Part shown: positions 1 to 8,467 of the stretch, in pieces | Numbering within the stretch: the stretch's first letter is position 1 | How the letters are laid out: each line of letters opens with the position of its first letter | From: UBA6136 sp044351045 | GTDB taxonomy: Bacteria; Pseudomonadota; Gammaproteobacteria; Methylococcales; Methylococcaceae | Length of the DNA: 56,436 nucleotides | Reading direction: 5' to 3' | Assembly: GCA_044351045.1 (NCBI GenBank) | Contig: JBILGM010000015.1 | Location: forward strand, 1 to 56,436 | Translations under genes and position numbers: made by a program | Notes under the pieces: generated by a model | The model's input: the letters and a program-made list of their open reading frames with translations, nothing else | Database searches by the model: none | What the model was told of the DNA's origin: nothing

Positions 1-929
1 GCCTTGGTGAAGCCCTGTATGCCCTCGGCGAGCTTGTCCGAGGCCATGGGGTCGGCGGCATGCATGGCATCAAACGTTTCCTTGTCGATTTCAATGCGCG
101 CCAGGTCGGAGGTGGCCGCGAGAGCCGGGTCGAGTTTGCGCTCGAGGACGCCCTCCGCTTCGGCCAGTTCTTTCAGCAGTGCGGGAGATATGGTCAGCAG
201 ATCACAGCCGGCCAGTTCGATGATTTCGCCGGTATTACGGAAGCTGGCCCCCATGACCTCGGTCTTGTAGTCGAACCGCTTGTAGTAGTTATAAATGCGG
301 GTGACCGAGGTGACGCCTGGATCTTCTGCCGGCGCATAGTCCTTTCCGGTTGCCTTCTTGTACCAGTCGAGGATGCGGCCGACAAATGGCGAGATGAGCG
401 TGACCCGGGCCTCGGCGCAGGCAACCGCCTGATGCAGGCCGAATAGTAGCGTCAGATTGCAGTGAATACCCTCGGCTTCCAGCATTTCGGCGGCACGGAT
501 ACCTTCCCAAGTGGAGGCGATCTTGATCAATACCCGGGCACGGTCGATCCCTGCAGCTTCGTATTGCGCGATGATTTCGCGGGCTTTTCGCACGGTGGCC
601 CCGGAATCCCACGAGAGTCGAGCATCGACCTCGGTGGATACGCGTCCCGGGATAATCGCCAGAATCCGCAGTCCGAAGGTGATGGCGAGCTTGTCGAAGG
701 CCAGTGAAACGACCTCCTGATGCGTGGCCGTGGGCCCCAGGTTCTGCCGAGCCTGCAATAGGGTGTCATCAACTACATTCTGATACTCCGGCATTTGTGC
801 GGCGGCGGCGATGAGTGACGGATTGGTGGTGGCATCGCGTGGCATATACCGGTGTATGGCCTGAAAGTCTCCGGTGTCGGCCACAACCACGGTCATGGCG
901 CGCAGTTGATCAAGTAGCGTCTGGCTCAT
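1..929 (-). CDS. tal: Transaldolase, 3' end cut by window edge
   Basis: Transaldolase transfers a dihydroxyacetone unit between sugar phosphates in the cytosolic pentose-phosphate pathway and in ribulose-monophosphate cycles. About 309 codons are present, and the frame is still open at base 1, about a dozen residues short of the usual ~317-aa E. coli-type enzyme. The start is the ATG at 929, preceded by AGGAG at good spacing. Recognisable blocks are DATTNPSL near residues 32-39, the Schiff-base lysine in VLIKIASTWEG (Lys ~136), HCNLTLLFG, and YNYYK. It diverges from gnd with the SemiSWEET gene between them, which fits a pentose-phosphate/formaldehyde role. Identity is sure; only the extreme C-terminus is unseen. 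Confidence 0.95.
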   Translation of the reverse strand, partial: MSQTLLDQLRAMTVVVADTGDFQAIHRYMPRDATTNPSLIAAAAQMPEYQNVVDDTLLQARQNLGPTATHQEVVSLAFDKLAITFGLRILAIIPGRVSTEVDARLSWDSGATVRKAREIIAQYEAAGIDRARVLIKIASTWEGIRAAEMLEAEGIHCNLTLLFGLHQAVACAEARVTLISPFVGRILDWYKKATGKDYAPAEDPGVTSVTRIYNYYKRFDYKTEVMGASFRNTGEIIELAGCDLLTISPALLKELAEAEGVLERKLDPALAATSDLARIEIDKETFDAMHAADPMASDKLAEGIQGFTK

Positions 930-982
930 GCAAGGCTCCTGGGATGGAAAAGGTTGATGGTTGGCGCCGCGCAAAGGCCGGT

Positions 983-1249
983 TCAGGGCGGGTTGCGGTC
1001 GAACCGGAGCTTCATGGCGATGATGCTCAATGAAAGGCCGAGTGTAATGCTATTGGCCAGCACGATGGGCACCGAATGGATGTGGGTCCCATAAATCAGC
1101 CATAGCAGCACCCCGAGACTGAACAGTAGAAACATGCCAAAGGATATATCGCTGGCTGATCGGGAACGCCAGGTTTTGATGACCTGCGGAATGAACGAAA
1201 CGGTGGTCAGGGTGCCGGCGAGGCTGCCGATCAGGTCGGAGGTTTCCAT
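983..1249 (-). CDS. SemiSWEET-like small membrane transporter
   Basis: An 88-aa protein with three hydrophobic segments (about residues 5-20, 36-54, 58-78), the size and layout of bacterial SemiSWEET/PQ-loop proteins, which work as dimers moving sugars across the inner membrane. The PQ motif is at residues 21-22 in TVSFIPQVIKTW, followed by SASDISF and a conserved-looking Asn near residue 66. I use the ATG at 1249; the frame stays open upstream to 1426, but that extension is polar and unlike the family. No strong ribosome site is seen. It lies upstream of tal on the same strand, so co-transcription is possible. The substrate is unknown. Confidence 0.8.
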   Translation of the reverse strand: METSDLIGSLAGTLTTVSFIPQVIKTWRSRSASDISFGMFLLFSLGVLLWLIYGTHIHSVPIVLANSITLGLSLSIIAMKLRFDRNPP

Positions 1250-1448
1250 GGATGATTTCGCCGCTGGTCTTGCTCGGATGTTCCAAGTCTGAACTCTAGC
1301 ATGGCTACAAGGTGGTTTTGTCTTTCCTTGATCATTCAAGGCTCCGGTCTGCGTTTCCCAGGTTACCCAGTTCCAAACCGATCGCCAGGCATTGGGAGTA
1401 TGCTTTAACTCTTGAGTGTAGAGCACGGTGAATATCGGAGGAACGGTT

Positions 1449-2864
1449 ATGAGTCAGTGTGATATCGGCCTTATTGGCCTGGCGGTCATGGGCGAAAATC
1501 TGGTGTTGAATATGGAGTCGAAGGGCTTCAGTGTGGCGGTTTACAACCGAACTACCGAGGTCACCGACAAATTTGCCGAGGGTCGGGCAAAGGGGAAAGC
1601 CATCACTCCTTGCGGTAGCCTGGAGGAATTCGTGGCTGCACTAGTGAAACCACGCAAGGTCCAGATCATGGTCAAGGCCGGGGCGCCGGTGGATGCTGTG
1701 ATCGAGCAGCTTGTTCCGTTGCTGGAGCCGGGAGATATCATCATCGACGGGGGTAATTCCCTGTGGACGGATACCCAGCGGCGTGAGAAAGCGCTACGTG
1801 ACAAGGGTCTGCATTTTTTCGGTGTCGGGGTTTCCGGTGGCGAGGAGGGCGCGCTGAAAGGTCCGTCGATCATGCCGGGCGGTTCCGCTGAAGGCTGGAA
1901 GGCTATCGAACCGATCTACACGCGCATTGCCGCCGTGGCCGAGGGTGAGCCCTGCTGCCGGCACATGGGTACGGACGGCGCGGGTCACTACGTGAAGATG
2001 GTGCACAACGGCATCGAATATGGCGATATGCAGCTCATCTGCGAGGCCTACGCCATCCTTAAGGCAACGCTGAACCCGAGCGCGGACGAACTGGCCGCTA
2101 TTTTTGGTGAATGGAATCAGGGTGAGCTGGACTCTTTCCTCATCGATATCACCACCCGGATCCTTGGTTTTAAGGACCCTTACAGTGACCATCCGCTGGT
2201 GGATATGATCGTCGACAAGGCAGGGCAGAAGGGAACGGGCAAGTGGACCGTCGGCCATGCCACCGAAATGGGTGTTCCGCTCTCCGTTATCGCCAGCGCG
2301 GTCGAGGCACGCATTCTCAGTTCACTCAAAAGTGATCGCGTCGCTGCCTCCAAGCTGTTGCCCGGGCCAGTGACCCAGCCGTTTGCCGGTGACCGCAAGG
2401 CACTTATCGACGCCGTGCGCGATGCGCTTTATGCCAGCAAAATCATCAGTTATGCCCAAGGGTTCGTGCAGCTGGGTGCCGCTTCCGAGCTATATCAGTG
2501 GCACCTCAATTTTGGCGACATTGCATCGATATGGCGGGGAGGCTGCATCATCCGGGCCCGATTCCTCAACCGGATTACCGAGGCTTACCGCAGAAATCCG
2601 GCGTTGAAGAACCTCATCCTCGATCCCTATTTCCGCGACATCATCGTCAACTCTCAGGCCAACTGGCGACGGGTAGTGCAATGGGCCGTGGAATATGGTG
2701 TGGCTGCGCCCGCGTTTTCGGCGGCATTGTCCTATTACGACAGTTATCGGGCCGAACGGTTGCCCGCCAATCTGCTGCAGGCCCAGCGTGATTACTTTGG
2801 CGCGCATACCTATGAGCGGATCGACAAGCCGGAAGGCGACTTTTTCCATACCGAGTGGTTTTGA
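1449..2864 (+). CDS. gnd: 6-phosphogluconate dehydrogenase (decarboxylating)
   Basis: Oxidatively decarboxylates 6-phosphogluconate to ribulose 5-phosphate with NAD(P)+. The 471-aa length matches the long homodimeric form (E. coli 468 aa). The N-terminal Rossmann motif GLAVMGENLVLNM is near residue 10. The substrate-binding block GVSGGEEGALKGPSIMPGG is near residues 125-145, and the catalytic lysine block HYVKMVHNGIEYGDMQL is near 180. The all-helical C-terminal domain ends in the usual HTEW-type tail. The ATG at 1449 has CGGAGGA about 9 bases upstream; an in-frame ATG at 1428 would add seven residues and has no ribosome site. Together with tal, it could run a dissimilatory ribulose-monophosphate cycle, in which formaldehyde carbon is oxidised at this step. 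Confidence 0.95.
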   Translation: MSQCDIGLIGLAVMGENLVLNMESKGFSVAVYNRTTEVTDKFAEGRAKGKAITPCGSLEEFVAALVKPRKVQIMVKAGAPVDAVIEQLVPLLEPGDIIIDGGNSLWTDTQRREKALRDKGLHFFGVGVSGGEEGALKGPSIMPGGSAEGWKAIEPIYTRIAAVAEGEPCCRHMGTDGAGHYVKMVHNGIEYGDMQLICEAYAILKATLNPSADELAAIFGEWNQGELDSFLIDITTRILGFKDPYSDHPLVDMIVDKAGQKGTGKWTVGHATEMGVPLSVIASAVEARILSSLKSDRVAASKLLPGPVTQPFAGDRKALIDAVRDALYASKIISYAQGFVQLGAASELYQWHLNFGDIASIWRGGCIIRARFLNRITEAYRRNPALKNLILDPYFRDIIVNSQANWRRVVQWAVEYGVAAPAFSAALSYYDSYRAERLPANLLQAQRDYFGAHTYERIDKPEGDFFHTEWF

Positions 2865-2907
2865 AATCAACCGCGCCCATTCCTGACGACTTAAGGAGGA
2901 CTTCATC

Positions 2908-3084
2908 ATGAAACGATTGATCCGACATCCGTATTGGCGCCGAGGAGTGGCGCTGGTCCTGGTGATTATGGGTGGATTGAGTTTTTTCCTGGCTCCCGGA
3001 AATGCGCCCGCTGGATTTTTGCTGGCAGGGGCGGGGGTGTTGCTGGAGGTCATCGGCATTGCGCTGAAGCATGAGGAATCCTGA
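2908..3084 (+). CDS. Small two-helix membrane protein, 58 aa
   Basis: A short reading frame that starts at ATG 2908 behind a textbook ribosome site (AAGGAGGA at 2893-2900) and ends TGA at 3084. The product begins MKRLIRHPYWRRG and has two hydrophobic stretches, about residues 13-30 and 34-52, with a positively charged N-terminus, so an inner-membrane hairpin is likely. It follows gnd by 43 bases on the same strand and could share its transcript. I do not recognise the family. The strong ribosome site and tidy membrane topology argue that it is real. Confidence 0.65.
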   Translation: MKRLIRHPYWRRGVALVLVIMGGLSFFLAPGNAPAGFLLAGAGVLLEVIGIALKHEES

Positions 3085-3309
3085 ATCTGTGGCCTCACCG
3101 ATCGCCCTTTTCTGTGCCGAGTCCAGTGGCTGCTGATATTCACAAAAGCTGTGGATAACTCTGTGGGCAAAGTGATGCGACCGGCCATTCAGCGCGGCTT
3201 CCATTCAATTGGCTAAAATTTAGCCTGATCCTAACTATATGATTTATATATTGTATGTGTTTTTTCAAATGCTTGGTCTAGAAAAATCAGTCACTTGGCC
3301 AGGTTGTGT

Positions 3310-3328
3310 ATGAATCGACACGATTCAT
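3310..3328. promoter_or_regulatory. Inverted repeat, candidate operator upstream of the TetR gene
   Basis: A perfect inverted repeat with 8-bp arms and a 3-bp centre: ATGAATCG ACA CGATTCAT. The half-site ATGAATCG recurs at the start codon of the TetR gene (3378-3385). It lies in an AT-rich 293-bp intergenic stretch (3085-3377) that holds no gene but has promoter-like AT-rich sequence around 3230-3260. A role as an autoregulatory operator is inferred from position and symmetry only. Confidence 0.45.
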
Positions 3329-3359
3329 TACCTGAGGTGGTTTTGCTTCCCGCTTATCA

Positions 3360-3375
3360 GACCGATAAATCGGTC
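3360..3375. promoter_or_regulatory. TetR-type palindrome just before the regulator start
   Basis: GACCGAT AA ATCGGTC, 7-bp perfect arms around a 2-bp centre, ending two bases before the regulator's ATG at 3378. Its composition and size resemble TetR-family operators. Binding here would block translation initiation or early elongation, consistent with autorepression. Function is inferred. Confidence 0.5.
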
Positions 3376-3377
3376 CG

Positions 3378-3974
3378 ATGAATCGAGCTTCCACTGCGGT
3401 TTCCACGCGCGAGAAGCTACTTGATCAGGGTGTGGCCCTGATCATGGAGCACGGCTATCACGGCGCCGGGTTGCAAACCATCCTGCAAAGTATCGGTGTG
3501 CCCAAGGGTTCGTTCTACCACTACTTCGCCAGCAAGGAGGACTTCAGCGCCGAGGTCATTCAGCACTACGTCGCACCGTTCATCGACCGGCTGGATCACG
3601 AACTGCAGCGACCGGGCATCGATGCCCGTCAGGCCCTGCGGTCGTATTTCCGGAACCTGACCGAGGAGGCGGCCCGGCGTGATTTTCGCGGGGGGTGCCT
3701 GTTGGGCAATCTGATGGGGGAAATTGGCGAAACCAGCGAGAAATGCCGGGCTGCACTTCATGCCGCTGTCGCTCGCTATAGAGACAAAATTGCCGAAGCG
3801 CTGCATCGAGGCCAGCACGAAGGGGTGTTTCGCACCGATCTCTCCGCCGGAAGCATGGCCGACCTGCTGGTGAATCAGTGGCAAGGCGCGCTGTTGCGCA
3901 TGAAGATAGAGCAATCCGTGCAGCCTCTGCAGGATTGCAGCAACTGCCTTCTGGACGGCTATTTTGCGGTATGA
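3378..3974 (+). CDS. TetR-family repressor, NemR/AcuR-like
   Basis: A 198-aa cytosolic transcriptional repressor. Residues ~10-60 form the TetR DNA-binding domain, with the helix-turn-helix around GVPKGSFYHYFASKEDF. The ligand domain carries a GGCLLGNLMGE segment (~residue 108) and further cysteines at Cys133-region EKC and SNCLLD near the C-terminus. The GCLLGN segment is typical of the NemR/AcuR-type subgroup, whose members respond to electrophiles, bleach or acrylate through cysteines. The gene stands directly upstream of a perfect 28-bp palindrome and the methanethiol oxidase genes on the same strand, so it most likely controls them. Whether the signal is methanethiol, formaldehyde, H2O2 or another electrophile cannot be read from the sequence. 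Confidence 0.85.
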   Translation: MNRASTAVSTREKLLDQGVALIMEHGYHGAGLQTILQSIGVPKGSFYHYFASKEDFSAEVIQHYVAPFIDRLDHELQRPGIDARQALRSYFRNLTEEAARRDFRGGCLLGNLMGEIGETSEKCRAALHAAVARYRDKIAEALHRGQHEGVFRTDLSAGSMADLLVNQWQGALLRMKIEQSVQPLQDCSNCLLDGYFAV

Positions 3975-3987
3975 ATTTATTTGCTTG

Positions 3988-4015
3988 CATCCTAGACGAC
4001 CGGTCGTCTAGGATG
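3988..4015. promoter_or_regulatory. Perfect 28-bp palindrome, operator overlapping a promoter
   Basis: A gap-free, mismatch-free palindrome with 14-bp half-sites (CATCCTAGACGACC and its complement). The core TAGACGACCGGTCGTCTA resembles NemR-type boxes. It sits 13 bp after the TetR gene stop and ~50 bp before the DUF4242 start. A possible sigma70 promoter runs through it: TTGCAT at 3985-3990 and TAGGAT at 4009-4014 with an 18-bp spacer. With no loop and no T-tract it is a poor terminator, so an operator is the better reading. Confidence 0.7.
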
Positions 4016-4064
4016 GTGCCCGATCGATCCCACCTACAACCTGAAACCCTGATGGAGTCTTGTC

Positions 4065-4337
4065 ATGCCCAAGTACCTGATCGAACGGGACATCCCCGGT
4101 GCCGGCCAGTTGACCGCCGATGAGCTGAAGGCCATTTCCCAGCGTTCCTGCAGCGTCCTGAGAACCATGGGTCCTGAAATTCAGTGGCTGGAGAGTTTCG
4201 TTACCGATGACCGGGTGTACTGCCTTTACATCGCGCCGAATGAGAGGATGATTCGGGAGCACGCCGAAGCTGGCGGTTTTCCGGTCACGGCGATCCGGCC
4301 AGTCCGCACCCGCATCGACCCAGCTACTGCGGAATAA
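4065..4337 (+). CDS. DUF4242 family protein
   Basis: A 90-aa protein of the DUF4242 type, ferredoxin-fold proteins that include a nickel-binding member from Streptomyces. It starts MPKYLIERDIPGAGQLT and contains the family's typical WLESFVTDDRVYCLYIAP block and the closing EHAEAGGFPVTAI block. No signal peptide, so it is cytosolic. The ATG at 4065 follows GGAG at moderate spacing. It is the first gene after the palindrome and lies 49 bp upstream of methanethiol oxidase, so the two are probably co-transcribed. Its role in that pathway is unknown; metal handling or an electrophile/thiol sink would be guesses. Confidence 0.75.
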   Translation: MPKYLIERDIPGAGQLTADELKAISQRSCSVLRTMGPEIQWLESFVTDDRVYCLYIAPNERMIREHAEAGGFPVTAIRPVRTRIDPATAE

Positions 4338-4386
4338 CGACCGCAATAGAACAAAAAATTAGAACAAACAAACGGAGAGCAACGCC

Positions 4387-5763
4387 ATGAAATCATCCAA
4401 GACCCCAACGTCATACCAACCACTGCATGCCACCGCCTTGGGCCTCGCATTGGCCATGACTGCAGCTATCCCGGTGCAGACGCTGGCTGACGAGACCTGC
4501 GCCTCGCCCTACATGAAAAAGATCACTGGCCAGGAGGATTTCGTCTACGTCTGGACGCTGGGCGTCGAGGGTGTCGGTGATGAGCAGGACAAGCTGGTCA
4601 CCGTCGACGTCAACCCGAAGTCGGAAAAATTCGGCAAGGTCATCAACAGCGTCTCGGTCGGCGGCCGCAACGAGGCGCATCATTCCGATTTCACCGATGA
4701 CCGCCAATTTCTCTGGGCCGGTGGCCTCGATACCAGCAAGATCTTCGTCTTCGACGTCAAGTCGGACCCGTCCAAGCCCAAGCTGATCAAGACGCTCACC
4801 GATTTTGTCGCTAAATCTGGTGGCGTGGTCGGGCCGCACACCATGTATGCGTTGCCGGGCCGCATGATCATCACCGGCCTCTCAAACAACAAGGACCACG
4901 GTGGACGCACCGCGCTGGTCGAGTACACCAATGAAGGCGAGTATGTCGCTACGCACTGGATGCCCACCGACAGTGACCTGCAAGGTGCCATCAAGACCGG
5001 CAAGTACGCCGACGGCTACAACTACGACGTCCGTGCCCTGCCACGCAAGAACCTGCTGGTGACCTCGTCCTTCACCGGCTGGAACAACTACATGATGGAC
5101 TTCGGCAAGATGCTGACCGACGCCGAGGCCATGAAGCATTTCGGCAATACCGTGGTGACCTGGGACCTGCATACCAAGCAGCCGAAGAAGGTGTTCGACG
5201 TGCCCGGTGCGCCGCTGGAAATCCGCTGCGCCTGGGGCGAGAGCCACAACTATTGCTTCACCACCACCGCGCTGACCTCACAGATCTGGCTGATCCACGA
5301 GGATGCCAAAGGAGAATGGCAGGCCAAGGGCGTGGCCGATATCGGCGATCCCAAGAAGATACCGCTGCCCGTCGATATTTCGATTTCCAACGACGACAAG
5401 CTGCTGTGGGTGAACACTTTCATGGATGGCAACACGCGCGCCTTCGATATCAGCAATCCGGAAAAGCCGGTGCAGATCTACGAGAAGAATATCGGCACCC
5501 AGGTCAACATGGTGTCCTCCAGCTGGGACGGCAAGCGGCTGTATTACTCCTCCTCACTGCTGGCCAACTGGGACAAGAAGGGCAAGGATAACGAACAGTT
5601 CCTCAAGCTGTTCCAGTGGGATGGCAAGGAACTGAAACCGACGTTTGCCATTGACTTCACCGCTGAAAAACTGGGCCGCCCGCATCAGATGCGCTTCGGG
5701 GCGCATGCGCTGTACTCTCAGGTCGCCAAGCAGGCGGACCAAGGTCAGCTTGCAGTCAAGTAG
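4387..5763 (+). CDS. mtoX: Methanethiol oxidase (SBP56/selenium-binding protein family)
   Basis: Methanethiol oxidase turns CH3SH, O2 and water into formaldehyde, H2S and H2O2; characterised bacterial enzymes are periplasmic copper proteins of the selenium-binding-protein 56 family. The 458-aa product has a signal peptide (basic start, hydrophobic residues 17-30, likely cleavage after QTLA ~34) followed by the family start ETCASPYMKK with its conserved Cys38. Other blocks are NEAHHSDF, DTSKIFVFD, VGPHTMYALPGRM, FGNTVVTWDLHTKQP and DISISNDDKLLWVNTF, in keeping with a beta-propeller. The ribosome site GGAGAG precedes the ATG. The neighbouring SCO1-MauG gene supports the enzyme role over simple selenium binding, since mtoX is known to sit beside SCO1 and mauG genes in methylotrophs. 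Confidence 0.88.
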   Translation: MKSSKTPTSYQPLHATALGLALAMTAAIPVQTLADETCASPYMKKITGQEDFVYVWTLGVEGVGDEQDKLVTVDVNPKSEKFGKVINSVSVGGRNEAHHSDFTDDRQFLWAGGLDTSKIFVFDVKSDPSKPKLIKTLTDFVAKSGGVVGPHTMYALPGRMIITGLSNNKDHGGRTALVEYTNEGEYVATHWMPTDSDLQGAIKTGKYADGYNYDVRALPRKNLLVTSSFTGWNNYMMDFGKMLTDAEAMKHFGNTVVTWDLHTKQPKKVFDVPGAPLEIRCAWGESHNYCFTTTALTSQIWLIHEDAKGEWQAKGVADIGDPKKIPLPVDISISNDDKLLWVNTFMDGNTRAFDISNPEKPVQIYEKNIGTQVNMVSSSWDGKRLYYSSSLLANWDKKGKDNEQFLKLFQWDGKELKPTFAIDFTAEKLGRPHQMRFGAHALYSQVAKQADQGQLAVK

Positions 5764-5773
5764 CCGATAGAGC

Positions 5774-5798
5774 GTTGCGCCGGCCAGTCCGGCGCAAC
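5774..5798 (+). terminator. GC-rich hairpin after mtoX
   Basis: A perfect 10-bp stem, GTTGCGCCGG and CCGGCGCAAC, with a 5-base loop, 11 bp after the mtoX stop. It lacks a run of T after the stem, so it is more likely a transcript-stabilising 3' end or partial terminator than a strong intrinsic terminator. It also argues against translation of the next gene starting upstream at 5775. Confidence 0.5.
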
Positions 5799-5864
5799 GT
5801 TACCCAACCCATCAGTCAGGATGCAGTGCTTCGGCCATTAGCCTTAAGGGTTAAAATTCCGACG

Positions 5865-8246
5865 ATGAGCACCATGCAACCTACCATGAATTCCATTATT
5901 TCCCTGGCCACAAAGCACCTTGAAGATCCCTTGGTGCTTGAATGGGCGCTTGAGCGCTCTCTCGAAATACCCAAGGCCGAGCCTGACAGGCGTCAGCAAA
6001 TCATTGCGGCTGTTTTTCATGATCTGACCTTGCAACGATGTTTGGATGTTGACCATGCGTGGCTGACATCACGTCTTTTGCGGGAGTTGCCCGAACACTG
6101 TTTTGCCAACCTGAAGCCCACACTGTTGAAACTGTGGGAGCAAGGGTCCCCCTCGATCATGAGCGCGGTCAGCCTGATCCTGGCCAATGTGGACCCTGAA
6201 AAATGGTCCAGCCTGATCGAGCAGCACCTTCAGGATATTGAGCAGCATAGGGAGAGACCCAGAGTCGAGGCGCTTAGCCAATGGCACCAAATCAAGGCCG
6301 AACCCGTTTCAGCGCGTTTGGCGGGCTGGGTCAATCGGCTAGCCGTGTGGCTGCTGCAGGACCGTCCGGAGCATCTCGACCGGATGATGTTGGTCAATTA
6401 CCTGCCACGTTTGGCCTTGCAGCTTGAAGACCACACGCTGGATGCGGTCCTGGATGCGAGCCTCCAATCGTCCAGAGAGGAATTCGTTCCCGATAAGCTT
6501 CTTTGCTCGCTGTTTCGAGGTCTCTTTGGTCGGGATAGCTTGCTCGATCTGGTTTTGGCCAAGGCCCGCTCGGAGTCCGAGCAGTCACTGGTTTCTCTCT
6601 CCCCTTGGTTTGAACCTGGCACGCCTTTGGAGCAGTGGGAGGCTTGGTTAAGTCATACCCCGGAGGCGAGTGAACTCGCGTCATTGTTGAAGACATACGG
6701 CCAAAACTCAGAGGGATGCCAAAGGCTATCCAGGTTGCTGGCCCCTGATGCGGCGCTGCGGCAGTACCTTGACCCCGATGAGGTTTGCCAGATCACGGTG
6801 GCGGCCCTGCTGGAGGCCAGCCTGTTAACGGACTTCTCCCCTGCTGGCCTGAGTTTGGCTGTCACCCTCGAGCTACTGGCCGCCGACCTCAAGGAGAACC
6901 CGTGGAAAATCATCCTGTCGCAACACCTGCTTAGCTTTGATATCAATGAGTCGAGGCAGGCGCTGTCGCATCGTCTCACTCAGAAGGATGAAAACTACGG
7001 CAGTTCTATCCTGGCCTGGGCCATGGGGGAGATTGGAGAGGCGGCCTTCATCCCGACGTTGATTGAGTCGATGGGCGAAGACAAGGGTGACTTCCTTTGT
7101 GAGGAGGCCATGAGAGCCCTTGCAAAAATCGGGGTGCCGGCGCAAGAAGCCCTCATTAGCGCCTGGGATAGTCTTGATGAGTCCCAACGGATTTTTGGTA
7201 TTGGCGTGATCGAGCCCGTAGGCGGGTCAGGGGCCATCGAGTTTGCGCTCGATCATTTTGACCGGCTCATTATGAGCAATACCGATCTCTTTTGCGGCTT
7301 GCTGGAAGCCGTTCCCGACCCGCGGCTCCTGGGTCGGCTGAAACAGGTTCTCCATGAACAATCGCCGCTGATCGACCAAGCCTATTATTTACAGGCGAGA
7401 CTCCTTGGCAGTGATGATCCCGAGGTCGAAGTCGTTCATCAACGGGTCCTCGCGGAACGGGAAAGGGTATCCCGAACCATGATGTCGTTCGAGGCAGGCA
7501 AGTCTGAGCCAGGACCAATGATTCTCAAGTTGCGCTGCCCCGCGTGTGGGGCTGAGCATCGTTATCCCACCCTGGGGGTCGTCGTGCCGCCCAGTCAGAC
7601 TGAAGGCATTCCCTACCTGATCGCGGATGAGTATCCCTGTAAAAGCTGTCACGCATGGGTTGAATTCGAATTCACCCAAGAGGCTTACGGCAGACTGATC
7701 CCGGAGTCTTTTTCCTTGCTGACGCAACCCGGCCAAGATTTATCGGATATCCGGGTAAAGCCCATGAGTTGCCGGCTGGATAACGAGGTCGTGCCCATGG
7801 CGCTGGCTCTCCAACGTCTGCGTGAACGCCTTGCGGCAAATCCGGATGATTGGGTCAGTCACCTCAAATTGGGGTTGATCCTGCCAGCATTGAATCGTCC
7901 ACAGGCCGCCGTAACGCATTTGTTGCCCGTGATCCGACAACATCCCAAGGCGGTGGATGTGGTCACACTGCTTGCCAGTCAATTGATGCGTCTGGGCGAA
8001 ATGGGGCAGGCCTTGACGCACTTGCAAACGGCCTTGGCTTGCCCAGGCGTATGGGAACGCTACACGCCCAACGGACCGGGCAACCGTGATTTCGTCGACC
8101 TTTATAACGAGTTACGACGTCAACTGAATCGTCATGATCTGCCGGCCCTGCACCCCTCTGCTCTCGAACCGCCCGCCAAGGTGGGCCGAAATGACCCGTG
8201 CCCCTGCGGCAGCGGCAAGAAATACAAGAAATGCTGTCTGGATTAG
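5865..8246 (+). CDS. Large HEAT/TPR protein with zinc ribbon and SEC-C motif
   Basis: A ~793-aa cytosolic protein with no signal peptide. Most of it is predicted helical, with HEAT-like repeats around the middle (EIGEAAFIPTLIESMGE followed by EEAMRALAKIGVPAQ). Then comes a four-cysteine zinc-ribbon-like segment (LRCPACGAEH and YPCKSCHAW), a TPR-like stretch (WVSHLKLGLILPALNRP), and a C-terminal SEC-C motif GRNDPCPCGSGKKYKKCC, a zinc-binding tail first known from SecA. The start is uncertain: ATGs at 5865, 5874 and 5886 are all possible; the frame is open back to a TTG at 5775, but that would begin inside a hairpin. It lies between mtoX and the SCO1-MauG gene on the same strand. I cannot assign a function; protein quality control or metalloenzyme maturation are possible. 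Confidence 0.75.
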   Translation: MSTMQPTMNSIISLATKHLEDPLVLEWALERSLEIPKAEPDRRQQIIAAVFHDLTLQRCLDVDHAWLTSRLLRELPEHCFANLKPTLLKLWEQGSPSIMSAVSLILANVDPEKWSSLIEQHLQDIEQHRERPRVEALSQWHQIKAEPVSARLAGWVNRLAVWLLQDRPEHLDRMMLVNYLPRLALQLEDHTLDAVLDASLQSSREEFVPDKLLCSLFRGLFGRDSLLDLVLAKARSESEQSLVSLSPWFEPGTPLEQWEAWLSHTPEASELASLLKTYGQNSEGCQRLSRLLAPDAALRQYLDPDEVCQITVAALLEASLLTDFSPAGLSLAVTLELLAADLKENPWKIILSQHLLSFDINESRQALSHRLTQKDENYGSSILAWAMGEIGEAAFIPTLIESMGEDKGDFLCEEAMRALAKIGVPAQEALISAWDSLDESQRIFGIGVIEPVGGSGAIEFALDHFDRLIMSNTDLFCGLLEAVPDPRLLGRLKQVLHEQSPLIDQAYYLQARLLGSDDPEVEVVHQRVLAERERVSRTMMSFEAGKSEPGPMILKLRCPACGAEHRYPTLGVVVPPSQTEGIPYLIADEYPCKSCHAWVEFEFTQEAYGRLIPESFSLLTQPGQDLSDIRVKPMSCRLDNEVVPMALALQRLRERLAANPDDWVSHLKLGLILPALNRPQAAVTHLLPVIRQHPKAVDVVTLLASQLMRLGEMGQALTHLQTALACPGVWERYTPNGPGNRDFVDLYNELRRQLNRHDLPALHPSALEPPAKVGRNDPCPCGSGKKYKKCCLD

Positions 8247-8467
8247 TGCGCTCCAGCTCAATGTGAACGACAGCATGGGATCCCGTCTCGTGCGGGGTTC
8301 GTTGTGGCGTATTAGGAGCTAATGGCCTGGCTGTTTCAGGTTCAGTTGCCGACAATCAACGAACACTCTAAACCCCTGAAAGGCAAGGGTGGACTTCAGT
8401 CGGGGGCAATCATCCGGAAATTTCTGAGAGTTCGCCAAGACGATATCCGCCAGATGAGCCGCAAATA

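Noticed and set aside
1326..1341. Palindrome CCTTGA TCAT TCAAGG upstream of gnd
   Set aside because: Short arms with AT-rich centre; could be an operator, but this length is expected by chance and no matching regulator is near.
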